The notes beneath the pieces are model-generated. The model worked only from the letters and a program-made list of their open reading frames with translations. It had not been told where the DNA came from and did not search any database. A stretch of 64,000 nt of DNA from Polyangium jinanense (GTDB taxonomy: Bacteria > Myxococcota > Polyangia > Polyangiales > Polyangiaceae). The DNA is taken from positions 133,322 to 197,321 of the forward strand of contig NZ_JAGTJJ010000014.1 of NCBI RefSeq assembly GCF_028435365.1. The letters are read 5' to 3'. A program made the position numbers and the translations under genes. This document shows positions 34,118 through 42,464 of the stretch, one piece after another. Position 1 is the stretch's first letter, and each line of letters begins with the position of its first letter.

Positions 34118-35128
34118 TCAGGGATGCGCATCGAACCAGCCGACGACCTCCTCGGGGCCGGCCGCGAGCCAATCGTGCCCCACGCCCGGCTCGGTGACGA
34201 CGCGCGTCTCCTTGCCCTCGGTGACGAGGCGCGCGTTGTACTTCTCCATCGTGCTCATGGGGACGACGAGATCGGCCTCTCCGTGGAGGAAAAGCGTCGG
34301 CGGGTGATCGGCCGGCAGCGCGTCGGGCAGGATGCAAATCGGGCCGCTGCACGTCGCGTAGGACCCGGAGTGGATCGCGAGCGCGCGGAACTTCCCCTGG
34401 TAGCTGACGGCCATCCGGCTCGTCATGTAGCCGCCGCTCGAGATCCCCGTCGCGTACATGCGCGACGCGTCGAGCGGACCGAACGAGCCCGCGGCGATCG
34501 AGTCGAAGATCGAGAGCATGAAGTCGTGGTCCGGCGCGGTCGACCAGGCGATCGAATACGGGGGGACGTTCGTGTCCCAGAACGTCGAGCCCTCCGCATG
34601 CGCCTCCGGGGCGAGCACGGCGTACCCGGCGTCGAGGAGCCCCTTGATGGTGAGCGCCAGGTGATAGACCCCGTGGGGGCCATCCACGGCGCCCTTGAAC
34701 ATCATCGAGGGACCGTAAAACGAGCCCTGGAACAGGAGCACGACGGGAAAACCCTTCGCGGGCGGCGTCCCGAGCGGCACCTGCCAGGCGACGTCCCGCA
34801 GGATCCCCGATTGCGCCGGGATGCTCTGCGTCTCGTAAGGACACGCGACCTCTTGGGGCGAGACGGTACAGCGCGACCCGGCGCCGCCGCCCGCGCCCGC
34901 GGAACCACCGTCTCCGCCGACGCCGCCGCTTCCGCCAACGTCGCCGCCTCCGCCAGCGCCGCCGCTTCCGCCGACGCCGCCGCTTCCGCCGACGCCGCTG
35001 CTTCCGCCGACGCCGCTGCTGGAGCCCGAGGCGGCCTCAGGGCCTTCGCCGGGCGGCTCGATGTTGATGTTACACCCGCCCGCGAGGACGACGAGAGGCA
35101 CCAGGAATCGCCAAGCATCACGTACCAT
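34118..35128 (-). CDS. exported lipoprotein esterase (polyhydroxybutyrate-depolymerase-like alpha/beta hydrolase)
   Basis: A 336-aa lipoprotein hydrolase. Signal WRFLVPLVVLAGG with lipobox AGGC, then a Gly/Ser/Val linker of about 50 residues (GGSSGVGGSGGVGGSGG). The catalytic domain has GISSGGYM (nucleophile Ser in GxSxG), LHGEADLVVPMSTM (acid D) and GVGHDW (His), and Cys pairs as in secreted PHB depolymerases and feruloyl esterases. GGAGGTTTGTC precedes the ATG. It overlaps the upstream hydrolase by 11 bp and so shares its transcript; the TetR gene follows. The substrate may be an ester polymer or an antibiotic-like ester; it cannot be determined here. Confidence 0.87.
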   Translation of the reverse strand: MVRDAWRFLVPLVVLAGGCNINIEPPGEGPEAASGSSSGVGGSSGVGGSGGVGGSGGAGGGGDVGGSGGVGGDGGSAGAGGGAGSRCTVSPQEVACPYETQSIPAQSGILRDVAWQVPLGTPPAKGFPVVLLFQGSFYGPSMMFKGAVDGPHGVYHLALTIKGLLDAGYAVLAPEAHAEGSTFWDTNVPPYSIAWSTAPDHDFMLSIFDSIAAGSFGPLDASRMYATGISSGGYMTSRMAVSYQGKFRALAIHSGSYATCSGPICILPDALPADHPPTLFLHGEADLVVPMSTMEKYNARLVTEGKETRVVTEPGVGHDWLAAGPEEVVGWFDAHP

Positions 35129-35942
35129 GACAAACCTCCGCGTGTTCTGCCGGCGCCGTCGCCTGCTCCTCCAGAAATTCGAGCAAGAGCCGGTTGAATG
35201 CTTCTGGTTGATCGATCGGCGTGCAATGCCGCGAGCCTTCGACGACGGCCACGCGGGCCCGCGGAATCCGGGCGGCGTAGGCTTCCTTTGCCGCGACCGG
35301 GGTATAATCTTGATCTCCCGTGACGACGAGGACCGGGCACCGGATCGTGCCGATCCGCTCGGCCACGCTCCAGCCGAGGATCGCCTTGGTCGAGGCGAGA
35401 TATGCGGCCTCGTCGTTCTGCCCGAGCCGCGCAGCGAGCTTTTGGCGCAGCGCCGCCTGGTCCGAGCGCGGGAAGTTCATGGAGGCGATCTTCCGGGCAA
35501 ACCCTCGCACGCCGAGCACGCGCAAAGCGACGAGGCGCTGCACGACCGCGAGGTGCTCGCGCCACGTGCGCGGCACGAAGGCCGGGGCGCTGTTTACCAC
35601 GACGAGCGACCGGACGAGCGAGGGCGCGTCGACGGCGAGCTGAAAGCCGATCATGCCGCCCATCGAGAAACCGACGACGTGCGCCGGGCCGAGCGCGAGC
35701 CGTCGCAGGAGCTCGGCCACGTCGGCGGCGAACGTCGCGATCCGATAGGGACCCGCGGGCTTCCCCGACCGACCGTGGCCACGCAGATCGACGGTGACGA
35801 CCGTGTACCGCTCCGCGAGCGCCGGGACCTGCATCTCCCAATCGAGCAGGCTCGAACCGAGGCCGTGCAAGAGGAGCACGACCTCCCCTCGCCCCTTCAC
35901 CTCGTACTGAATCTCACACCCGTCGACGTAGATGTGCGACAT
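35118..35942 (-). CDS. alpha/beta hydrolase
   Basis: A 274-aa cytoplasmic hydrolase. Oxyanion loop LLLHGLGSS near 23-31; RGHGRSGKP; nucleophile S93 in GFSMGGMIGF; acid in VVTGDQDYTPV; His in EGSRHCTPIDQPEAFN. This matches 3-oxoadipate enol-lactonase and carboxylesterase-like members. GAGGTGA precedes the ATG. It is the first gene of the TetR-linked operon; its promoter region has the AACGA-N4-TCGTT palindrome 31 bp upstream. It overlaps the exported esterase gene by 11 bp. Together they could split an ester outside and process the product inside. Confidence 0.9.
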   Translation of the reverse strand: MSHIYVDGCEIQYEVKGRGEVVLLLHGLGSSLLDWEMQVPALAERYTVVTVDLRGHGRSGKPAGPYRIATFAADVAELLRRLALGPAHVVGFSMGGMIGFQLAVDAPSLVRSLVVVNSAPAFVPRTWREHLAVVQRLVALRVLGVRGFARKIASMNFPRSDQAALRQKLAARLGQNDEAAYLASTKAILGWSVAERIGTIRCPVLVVTGDQDYTPVAAKEAYAARIPRARVAVVEGSRHCTPIDQPEAFNRLLLEFLEEQATAPAEHAEVCHGT

Positions 35943-35972
35943 CGTTCACCTCGACCGCGATCCGGGTTACTG

Positions 35973-35986
35973 AACGATCGTTCGTT
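35973..35986. promoter_or_regulatory. probable TetR operator, site 2
   Basis: AACGATCGTTCGTT, nearly identical to site 1. It contains the perfect 12-bp palindrome GAACGATCGTTC when one flanking base is added. It lies 31 bp upstream of the hydrolase start on the minus strand and 92 bp from the divergent lipoprotein hydrolase start at 36078, so one repressor could govern both directions. Confidence 0.68.
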
Positions 35987-36077
35987 AAGATCCTGGGTAC
36001 CAGAGATCAGGCTGGGAAGTCAATAGGCATTGCAACCGGGCGCACCTCGAATTCCCTGCCCGGGGTATGCTCGTGTC

Positions 36078-37472
36078 ATGCGATTTTTTTCCTTGGTCGG
36101 TTTGTTCGGGCTGCTCGCGGCGTGCGGGGGGAATGAGCCTTCGGGCGCGGGTGGTTCCGCGGGATCGGGCGGATCCGGCGCCGGCGGCGCGGGCGGCGGC
36201 GGCGGTTCAGGCGCGATCACCTACGAATTCGAGACGCTCGGCACGCGCAGCGCGACCTTCGACATGACGACCTACGAGGCCACGCTCGTCGCCGCACATC
36301 GATCCGACGGCGGGACGTCGTATCTGATGGTGATCCCGGCCGCGAAGACGAAGGCCCCGGTCATCGTCGACATGGCGCCGTACACGGGGATCGATTGGAC
36401 CGGCGAGGAGGTCGATACCCGCCACGCGACCGAGAACGCCGGGCCCTTCAGCTTCTATCCGGACACGGACGCGCCGCTCGATCCACCGTCGACGGAGAAT
36501 TGCGCGTACGGCTTCGTGCCCGCGGAGACGCAGATCCAGGGCGAAGCCTTTCACTTGCTGAACGGCCACGCCGTGATCGTCGCGTTCGGCCGTTTTTATG
36601 CGGGCGGTGACCTCACGGACGACGCCGCCGACGCGGCCGCGCCGTTCCATTACATCGCGGCGCACGCGGCCGACTTCGACGCCGAGCGCATCGGCGTGCA
36701 TGGCAACTCCTGGGGCGGGTTCATGGCGCTCGCGGGCATCGGCAGGCGCCCCGCAGGGCAGTCGATCCGCGCCGTGACCGCGGCCAATCCCCCAACCGAT
36801 TTCGTCGATTTCTACGATTACTGGAAAACTACGCTCCCCGCGGTGTATCCGTACAAGGACGAACTCGGCTTCTTCGAGGGATATCGTCGGCGCATCGAGG
36901 CGACCACGGGCGGCCCACCTGCGGACAACGAGGCGGCATTCGAAAAATGGCGGCGCGATGCGCTCTGCGAGGGGCTCGACGGCGACGTGATGATCCCGCA
37001 GGACGACTGGGACACGCTGGTGCCCGTCGGGCAGACGGAGTCGTTCCTGGCCACGTGCAGCGACAAGGCGCGAGGGCTCTTCTGGCGTCGCAGGACGCCC
37101 GTGGATTACGCGGCGATTCACCTGGCCCACGGCGCGCTGGAGCAGGAGCCTGGTTTCCCGTCGTCACGAACGCTCGGGTTTCTGCACCTGCACCTCTCCC
37201 TCGCGAACGAATCCGACGTGGTGCTCGCCTACTACGACGACGCCGCGCTGCGTGTCTTCTTCCAGACGGTCCACGACGCCCAGGTCGACGGCAAGGACAT
37301 CACGTACGCCTCGCCCGCGCTCGCGGACCTGCTCGATCCACGCGTCGCCGCCTACGACTTCGGAACGACGCAGGTGAAAGCCGGGCCGGATCTCGTGAGC
37401 ACGATCGTGAGTGACATCTGGGGAACGCCGGTCACCCCGGCGGACCTCGCCCAGGGCTTCCCCGCGCCCTGA
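36078..37472 (+). CDS. lipoprotein alpha/beta hydrolase (S15-like)
   Basis: A 464-aa exported lipoprotein with signal RFFSLVGLFGLL, lipobox AACG and a Gly/Ser/Ala linker of about 25 residues. The catalytic domain has beta-strands around YLMVIPAAKTKAPVIVDMAP, a long insertion, GVHGNSWGGFMAL with the nucleophile Ser in GxSxGG, and a C-terminal part with H in AIHLAHGALEQEP. The pattern resembles X-prolyl dipeptidyl peptidase-like (S15) hydrolases, but the acid residue was not assigned. Divergent from the hydrolase operon, with a shared putative TetR operator between them. It may be a third hydrolase of the same regulon. Confidence 0.78.
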   Translation: MRFFSLVGLFGLLAACGGNEPSGAGGSAGSGGSGAGGAGGGGGSGAITYEFETLGTRSATFDMTTYEATLVAAHRSDGGTSYLMVIPAAKTKAPVIVDMAPYTGIDWTGEEVDTRHATENAGPFSFYPDTDAPLDPPSTENCAYGFVPAETQIQGEAFHLLNGHAVIVAFGRFYAGGDLTDDAADAAAPFHYIAAHAADFDAERIGVHGNSWGGFMALAGIGRRPAGQSIRAVTAANPPTDFVDFYDYWKTTLPAVYPYKDELGFFEGYRRRIEATTGGPPADNEAAFEKWRRDALCEGLDGDVMIPQDDWDTLVPVGQTESFLATCSDKARGLFWRRRTPVDYAAIHLAHGALEQEPGFPSSRTLGFLHLHLSLANESDVVLAYYDDAALRVFFQTVHDAQVDGKDITYASPALADLLDPRVAAYDFGTTQVKAGPDLVSTIVSDIWGTPVTPADLAQGFPAP

Positions 37473-37487
37473 GGGGCATCGAGAAAC

Positions 37488-37543
37488 GCGTATCCTTCGG
37501 TCGCGGGGCCGAACACGCCCCCACTTCTTCCGAAAGGATACGC
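37488..37543 (+). promoter_or_regulatory. hairpin that sequesters the ribosome-binding site of the next gene
   Basis: GCGTATCCT (37488-37496) pairs with AGGATACGC (37535-37543), extended by TCGG/CCGA with one bulged A, a 13-bp stem ending directly before the ATG at 37544. The AAGGA ribosome site is inside the 3' arm. The 29-nt loop contains a second stem, GGGGC/GCCCC. The structure could block translation until opened by temperature, a ligand or ribosome passage, or just end the previous transcript. Confidence 0.5.
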
Positions 37544-38899
37544 ATGATGAAGATACCGACCTTGCTTCTCGCCTGCGCGGCCCTCGCCGTCGGCTGCACC
37601 CCCACCGAAGAGGCTCCGCCCGCAGGAAACGCCTTCAGCCTCCGCGCGGGCGGCGCGAGCTGCGACCGCGGCATCGAGGTGGCCACGAGCGCGAGCGGCG
37701 ACGTCGCCCTCGTCGGGACGTTCGAGGGTACGGTCGATTTCGGCGGTGGCCCGCTCGTCTCCGCCGGCAGCACCGACATCGCGTTCGCCACGTGGGACGC
37801 CGAAGGCAAACCCGGCACGAGCGTGCGCTTCGGATCGGCCTCGCAAGACGGCGTCCCGCGGATCGTCGCGGCCGGCGAGAGTGCGTGGGTCGTCGCGGTG
37901 AACACGCAATCCGAGATCGATCTCGGCGGCGGGCTGCTCACGCCCGCGGGTGCGGCGGGCGCGGCGATCGGCAAGCTCGACGCGGACGGGAAGCACGTCT
38001 ACAGCACGATGCTCGGCGCGACCGTGTCCGGGATGGCCGCCGGCGGAGGCGACACGCTGGTCGTCACGGGCAGTTTCAGCGGCACGCTCGTCCTTGGCAG
38101 CGAAACGCTCACGAGCGTGGGCGCGACGGACGTGTTCGTCGCGAAGCTCGACGGGAAAGGCGCGGTCGTCTGGGCCCGAGCGTTCGGCAGCGCGGGCCTC
38201 GAGTCCGGCATGGATGTGGCCGTGGATGCGAGCGGAAACGTCCTCCTCGGCGGCGGCATGCTCGCGCCGGTCGATTTCGGCGGCGGGCCGACCACGATCG
38301 CGGGCGGCGTGGACGCGGTGCTCGTGAAGCTCGACGCGAACGGCAACCACGTCTTCACGAAGACCTTCGGCGACGTCGCGGACCAGGTCATCCAGGCCGT
38401 GGCCACCGACGCGCAGGGAAACATCTTCTTCGGCGGGCTCTTCGAGGGTCGGCTCGACTTCGGCAGCGGCGAGCTCGCCAGCCAGGGACGTGATCTCTTC
38501 CTCGGAAAACTCGATCCTACCGGCGCCGAGCTCTGGACGCGCACGTTCCGGCTCACCTCGGCCGAGTGGGACGACTCGGCGCCCCGGATCGCGGCCGATC
38601 CGAAGGGCGGGCTCGTCATGACGGGGACGTTCACCGAGGCGGTGAACCTCGGCGGCCTGGCGCTCGAAGCGGCCGGACAGACCGACGTCTACTTCGCGCG
38701 GTACGACGCCACGGGCAAACACGTCCAGAGCCGCGCGATCGGCGATGCGAGCTACCAGCTCGCCGGCGGCGTCGCCGTGGATCGGACCGGCGCCGCGGCC
38801 ATCACTGGCTCGTTTTACGGGACGATCGACTTCGGCCAGGGACCGCTCGAAACCGCGGGCGACTGCGACATTTATCTCGCGAGGTTCCCCGCCCCCTGA
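37544..38899 (+). CDS. lipoprotein with SBBP-type beta-propeller repeats
   Basis: A 451-aa lipoprotein. Signal KIPTLLLACAALAV, lipobox VGCT. The body has repeats of about 45-50 residues of the form VTGSFSGTLVLGSETLTSVG, DVFVAKLDGKGAVVWARAFG, matching SBBP (beta-propeller) repeats with alternating GxFxGxxxFGxG and aKxDxxGxxxW motifs; seven to eight are visible. No enzyme motif. Such proteins are abundant in myxobacteria and planctomycetes. The sequence starts with MMK and its ribosome site is buried in a hairpin. The gene shares its direction with the lipoprotein hydrolase 71 bp upstream. Function: surface or periplasmic binding is inferred. Confidence 0.87.
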   Translation: MMKIPTLLLACAALAVGCTPTEEAPPAGNAFSLRAGGASCDRGIEVATSASGDVALVGTFEGTVDFGGGPLVSAGSTDIAFATWDAEGKPGTSVRFGSASQDGVPRIVAAGESAWVVAVNTQSEIDLGGGLLTPAGAAGAAIGKLDADGKHVYSTMLGATVSGMAAGGGDTLVVTGSFSGTLVLGSETLTSVGATDVFVAKLDGKGAVVWARAFGSAGLESGMDVAVDASGNVLLGGGMLAPVDFGGGPTTIAGGVDAVLVKLDANGNHVFTKTFGDVADQVIQAVATDAQGNIFFGGLFEGRLDFGSGELASQGRDLFLGKLDPTGAELWTRTFRLTSAEWDDSAPRIAADPKGGLVMTGTFTEAVNLGGLALEAAGQTDVYFARYDATGKHVQSRAIGDASYQLAGGVAVDRTGAAAITGSFYGTIDFGQGPLETAGDCDIYLARFPAP

Positions 38900-38901
38900 C
38901 G

Positions 38902-39027
38902 CAGACGCCTTTGCATCGGCCGCATCGCGGCCGATGCACCAAAGGTCCAGGGCTGCGCCCTGGTCCAGGTCCAGGGGCGGATAGCCCCTGGTCGGGCCCG
39001 GGGTGAAACCCCGGCGCTACGCTTCAG
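38902..39027. repeat. multi-hairpin dispersed repeat, copy D (inverted orientation)
   Basis: Four hairpins between two convergent genes: TGCATCGGCCGC-atc-GCGGCCGATGCA (38912-38938), CCAGGGC-tgc-GCCCTGG, CCAGGGGC-ggata-GCCCCTGG and CCGGGG-tgaaa-CCCCGG, closing with GCGCTACGCTTCAG. Stem 4 has a sequence unrelated to that of the other copies but the same length and a 3-nt loop. The element overlaps the last codons and stop of the TPR gene at 39024 and starts three bases after the propeller stop, so it probably doubles as a terminator for both. Confidence 0.85.
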
Positions 39028-39980
39028 AAGGAAAGCTGAACCACCCCTGCCCCGCCGCCCGGCCCGGGCGCGATCGCGAACCGCACGTCCCCGGCCGGCG
39101 CCGGGCGCCAGAGCGTCCCCGCCGCGAACAGCCCCGCCCCTGCGAGGCTCATCCCCACGATCGCTGCCGTGTTCGACACGGGCGCCCCCGCTGCCTCTGG
39201 CTCGCCGGCCGTTCCGTTCGTCTCGAACCACGTCGAGAGCCCCGCGATTGAGGCCATGGTGAGCCCGCCGAGGCCCACGACGAGCGCCCCGAGCGAGAGA
39301 AACCGCCGATCCTCGAAGGTCATCGGCCGCGGCAGCGGCTCGGGGTGCAGCACGATGAGCTGCCGCGTGACCTCGTCCACGAGCGGAGGCACCTCCACGT
39401 CGACCAGCGTCCCCGCCTCTGCCACCGCGATCTCGCGCCGGAACGGCCGCTTCCCCGGCGCGGTTGCTTCGAGCACGTGGGTTCCTGTGGTGACGACGAT
39501 GCCCGCGTTCCACAGGGTCCGATCGATCAAGCGTTCATCCCAGGTGATGGCGAACCCTAGATCGCGCAGGGCCTCTTCGGGCACGCTCATGTTCACCACG
39601 GCGACCCGCGGGCTCAGCGCGGAGAGCCGCGCCCGCGCGACCTCGGCGCGATCCTCGGCGTGACGCTGCCGCGCCTGGTTCGCCACGTCCTGGTAGAGCA
39701 TGAACGCCTCGCCGAGCCGCTCCGTGTGCTCGTAACACTCGGCCAGACGGAACATCGTCCCCATCGCTGGATCGAGCCGCCGGCTCTCCTCCAGCATCGG
39801 ACAGGCCCGCGCGAATTTGCCCTCGTCCATGAGCTCGAGCGCGCGTCGGAACAAGGCCTCCGCCCGCTCCTCCGCGAGCGGCTCGCGTGTTCCCTCGGCC
39901 GCCACGGGCCCCGCGAACGATGCGATCATCGAGACGACCGAGACCAGGAGGATCGAACTCTTCCGAAGATGAAGTTTCAT
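39024..39980 (-). CDS. exported TPR protein coupled to a Ser/Thr kinase
   Basis: A 318-aa exported protein. Signal KLHLRKSSILLVSVVSMIAS with a cleavage site after VAA. Residues 35-115 are TPR-like (AEALFRRALELMDEGKFARA, TMFRLAECYEHTERLGEAFM). Then a PEGA-like beta domain, with VVTTGTHVLEATAPGKRPFR, and one or two C-terminal helices (LSLGALVVGLGGLTMASIA, IVGMSLAGAGLFAAGTLW). Its ATG overlaps the kinase stop (ATGA at 39977-39980), so synthesis is linked to the kinase. The same pair occurs again at 49-51.5 kb. A likely role is a periplasmic partner or input for the kinase; inferred. Confidence 0.82.
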   Translation of the reverse strand: MKLHLRKSSILLVSVVSMIASFAGPVAAEGTREPLAEERAEALFRRALELMDEGKFARACPMLEESRRLDPAMGTMFRLAECYEHTERLGEAFMLYQDVANQARQRHAEDRAEVARARLSALSPRVAVVNMSVPEEALRDLGFAITWDERLIDRTLWNAGIVVTTGTHVLEATAPGKRPFRREIAVAEAGTLVDVEVPPLVDEVTRQLIVLHPEPLPRPMTFEDRRFLSLGALVVGLGGLTMASIAGLSTWFETNGTAGEPEAAGAPVSNTAAIVGMSLAGAGLFAAGTLWRPAPAGDVRFAIAPGPGGGAGVVQLSF

Positions 39981-41452
39981 TTGCGTGAACGACCAAAAGG
40001 ATCGGCCGCTCGCTTGGGCGGCTCTTTCTTGCGGGCTTGCGCGTCGTCGCGTTGCGGGGCTTCCGCCTCGTCTGCGCATCCTTCGAGGCCGGCGATGGCC
40101 TGCGGCGCGGGCACCTTCGGGCTCTCGGACGGGACCGCGGGCGCGGCGAGCGCCTTGGCGACGGGCGCGAGGTTCGGCGGGGTCGCCTGCGCCCCATCAT
40201 CGACCGCGGCGCTCGCGGGGTGTGCACGCGCCACGAGGATCCGGTCCTCTCGCGACACCCAGATGCCCGTCCCGCCGCCCACCAGGGCCGCGACGAGCAG
40301 CGCCGCGACCACCACGCGCGACCCGTGCTCCCGCGCCCTCGCGGAAACCGTCCACGTCCCGCCCCACGCGGCTCCCGTCGGCTCGGATGTCGAGCTCGGC
40401 GGAGGCGGCTCCTGCATGGAGCGGAGCGTCGGCACGCTCTTCATCGCGGCGCGGCAGTCGGGCGACGTCGGCACGTCGTCCGGCGCTGGATCCGTGGGGA
40501 GCGTCGCGGGCAGGACGGTCACGGCCGGCGACGAGGGCAAGGACGCCCGGCTCAGCTTGCGCAGGCTGCGCGGCGCCTCCTCCTCGGGCACGAACGGCGC
40601 GAGCGCGGCGGCGAGCTCGAGCGCCGAGGGAAAACGATCGTCGGGGTTTTTCCGCAGACAGCGGCGCACCACCGCGTCGAGGGCCGGCGGCACGTCGGGC
40701 CGACGCACCGAGAGCGGCCGTGGCTCTCGCTCCAGGATCCCCTCGTACACGTCCGAGAGACTGCGCGCCGCGAAAGGCGCTTCTCCTGCGAGCAGCCTGT
40801 ACAGGATGGCGCCGAGGGCCCAGATGTCCGTCCGCGCGTCGACGTCCCGCGTCGAGCGCATCTGCTCCGGCGACATGTAAAGCGGCGAGCCGAGGATGTC
40901 GGTCGTCCGGGTCATCCCCGAGGGCGCGCGGGCGTCGCAGCGCTTCGAGATGCCGAAATCGAGCACCTTGACGCAGGGCGATCCGTCGGGTCTGTGGGTG
41001 AGGAAGAGGTTTGCCGGCTTCAGATCGCGGTGAATGATGCCGGCCGCGTGGGCCTCGACGAGCGCGTTGCACGCGTGCATCACGTAGAGCACGGCTTCTG
41101 CCACGGGCAAACACTCGCGCTTCTTGCCGATCTGCTGCAGATCGCTGCCTTCGAGGTACTCGAGCAAGATGTACGGGATGCCCCTCGGCGTCCTCCCTGC
41201 GTCGAAGACACGCGCCACGTGCTCGCTACGTAACTTCGCGGCGGCCCTGGCTTCCCGGAAGAAGCGCGCGAGCGCTTGCCGGTTCCCGATCTCGGCGGGA
41301 TGCATCAGCTTCACGGCGTAGAGCGCGTCGAGCTGGGTGTGCCTCGCCGCGACCACGATCCCCATGCCGCCGACGCCGAGGACGCGCTCGACCCGGTACT
41401 TCCCAAAGAGCACGTCTCCCACCGATACACGCGCGAACGACGGCTCGTTCAT
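39977..41452 (-). CDS. eukaryote-like Ser/Thr protein kinase, membrane-anchored
   Basis: A 491-aa Hanks-type kinase. Catalytic domain about 18-285: GVGGMGIV glycine loop, K48 (YAVKLM), HRDLKPANL with D143, DFG at 165-167, and PLYMSPEQ in place of APE. A Pro/Ser linker follows, then a membrane helix (VVVAALLVAALVGGGTGIWV) and a 70-residue basic extracytoplasmic tail. The start is ATG 41452, with GGGGGGA upstream; the longer frame is Arg-rich. No PASTA or other sensor domain is seen. It is translationally coupled to the TPR protein, its likely partner. Substrates unknown. Confidence 0.94.
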   Translation of the reverse strand: MNEPSFARVSVGDVLFGKYRVERVLGVGGMGIVVAARHTQLDALYAVKLMHPAEIGNRQALARFFREARAAAKLRSEHVARVFDAGRTPRGIPYILLEYLEGSDLQQIGKKRECLPVAEAVLYVMHACNALVEAHAAGIIHRDLKPANLFLTHRPDGSPCVKVLDFGISKRCDARAPSGMTRTTDILGSPLYMSPEQMRSTRDVDARTDIWALGAILYRLLAGEAPFAARSLSDVYEGILEREPRPLSVRRPDVPPALDAVVRRCLRKNPDDRFPSALELAAALAPFVPEEEAPRSLRKLSRASLPSSPAVTVLPATLPTDPAPDDVPTSPDCRAAMKSVPTLRSMQEPPPPSSTSEPTGAAWGGTWTVSARAREHGSRVVVAALLVAALVGGGTGIWVSREDRILVARAHPASAAVDDGAQATPPNLAPVAKALAAPAVPSESPKVPAPQAIAGLEGCADEAEAPQRDDAQARKKEPPKRAADPFGRSRK

Positions 41453-41699
41453 CGTACACGTCCCCCCTCTCGACCCTCGGGGGCTTTGCTCGGAAAGCCG
41501 AACCGCGCTCCCGTCCCCCGGGGCTCTCTCTAGCCTATGCGCTCTCGTTCGATGCCCGACCCTCCCGGTTTGCCGCACCGCGTATCGACCCCCGAAGCGA
41601 AAAATCTACGGGAATGTGGCCCGGACGGGGTTTCACCGCTCCGGGCGTCCGCGTGTTTTTTCCTCGGCGGCCAAACCCGACTAAGCTCCCGCCCGCGCC

Positions 41700-42464
41700 G
41701 TGCCGAACGTCCCTTCGAACGCTCCCCTCGCGCCGCCCGCGCGCCGACAAGCCGTGGTCCTCTGCGGAGGCCTCGCCACGCGCATGTACCCGCGCACGCT
41801 CGAGATGCCCAAGTTCCTCCTCCCGATCGCGGGCCGTCCGTTCGGACATCACCTGCTCGCGCGGCTCGCCGAGGCAGGCTACGAGGAGGTCGTGCTCTGC
41901 ATCGGACACCTCGGCGACGTGATCCGCACGGCCATCGGGGACGGCGCGACGTTCGGCCTCGGCGTCGTCTACGCCGACGAGGGCGAAACTCGGCTCGGCA
42001 CGGCGGGCGCGATCCGGCGCGCGCTTTCGCATCTCGGCGAGGCGTTCCTCGTGACGTACGGCGACTCGTACCTGCCCTTCGACTACGCCGCGCCGCTCGC
42101 CGATCTCGAGGCGCACCCCGAGGCGCGCGGCACGATGTCCGTCTACCGCAATGCGGATCGCTGGGACGATTCGAACTGCGAGATCGGAGGCGGCCGCGTC
42201 CTCCGCTACCAGAAACGCAAGCCCGGCGAGGCGCGAGATCCCGCCCTGGATCACATCGACTACGGCGCGATCGCGCTCCGCCGCGAGGTCATCGCGGCGC
42301 TGCCCGAAGGTCCGAGCGACCTCGCCCCCGTGCTCACCCGGCTCGCCGCCGAGGGCGCGCTCCGGGCGCTCGTCGTGACGCAAAGGTTTTACGAAATCGG
42401 ATCGGAATCCGGTTATCAGGAGCTCGAAGCGCATCTCGGCGCCCGGGCGGAGGTCTCCACGTGA
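41700..42464 (+). CDS. hddC: sugar-1-phosphate nucleotidyltransferase, HddC-like
   Basis: A 254-aa enzyme that attaches a nucleotide to a sugar 1-phosphate. AVVLCGGLATRMYPRT (with R28) and MPKFLLPIAGRPFGHHLLAR (K38) are the nucleotide-binding signature; YGDSYLPFDYA provides the metal-binding Asp; GTAGAIRRA and DYGAIALRREV follow. It is GTG-initiated without a clear ribosome site. Its stop overlaps the GTG of the kinase gene (GTGA), so the two form a pathway pair. In HddC/HddA systems this makes GDP-D-glycero-alpha-D-manno-heptose; mannose- or glucose-1-phosphate uridylyl- or guanylyltransferase activity is the alternative. Confidence 0.82.
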   Translation: MPNVPSNAPLAPPARRQAVVLCGGLATRMYPRTLEMPKFLLPIAGRPFGHHLLARLAEAGYEEVVLCIGHLGDVIRTAIGDGATFGLGVVYADEGETRLGTAGAIRRALSHLGEAFLVTYGDSYLPFDYAAPLADLEAHPEARGTMSVYRNADRWDDSNCEIGGGRVLRYQKRKPGEARDPALDHIDYGAIALRREVIAALPEGPSDLAPVLTRLAAEGALRALVVTQRFYEIGSESGYQELEAHLGARAEVST

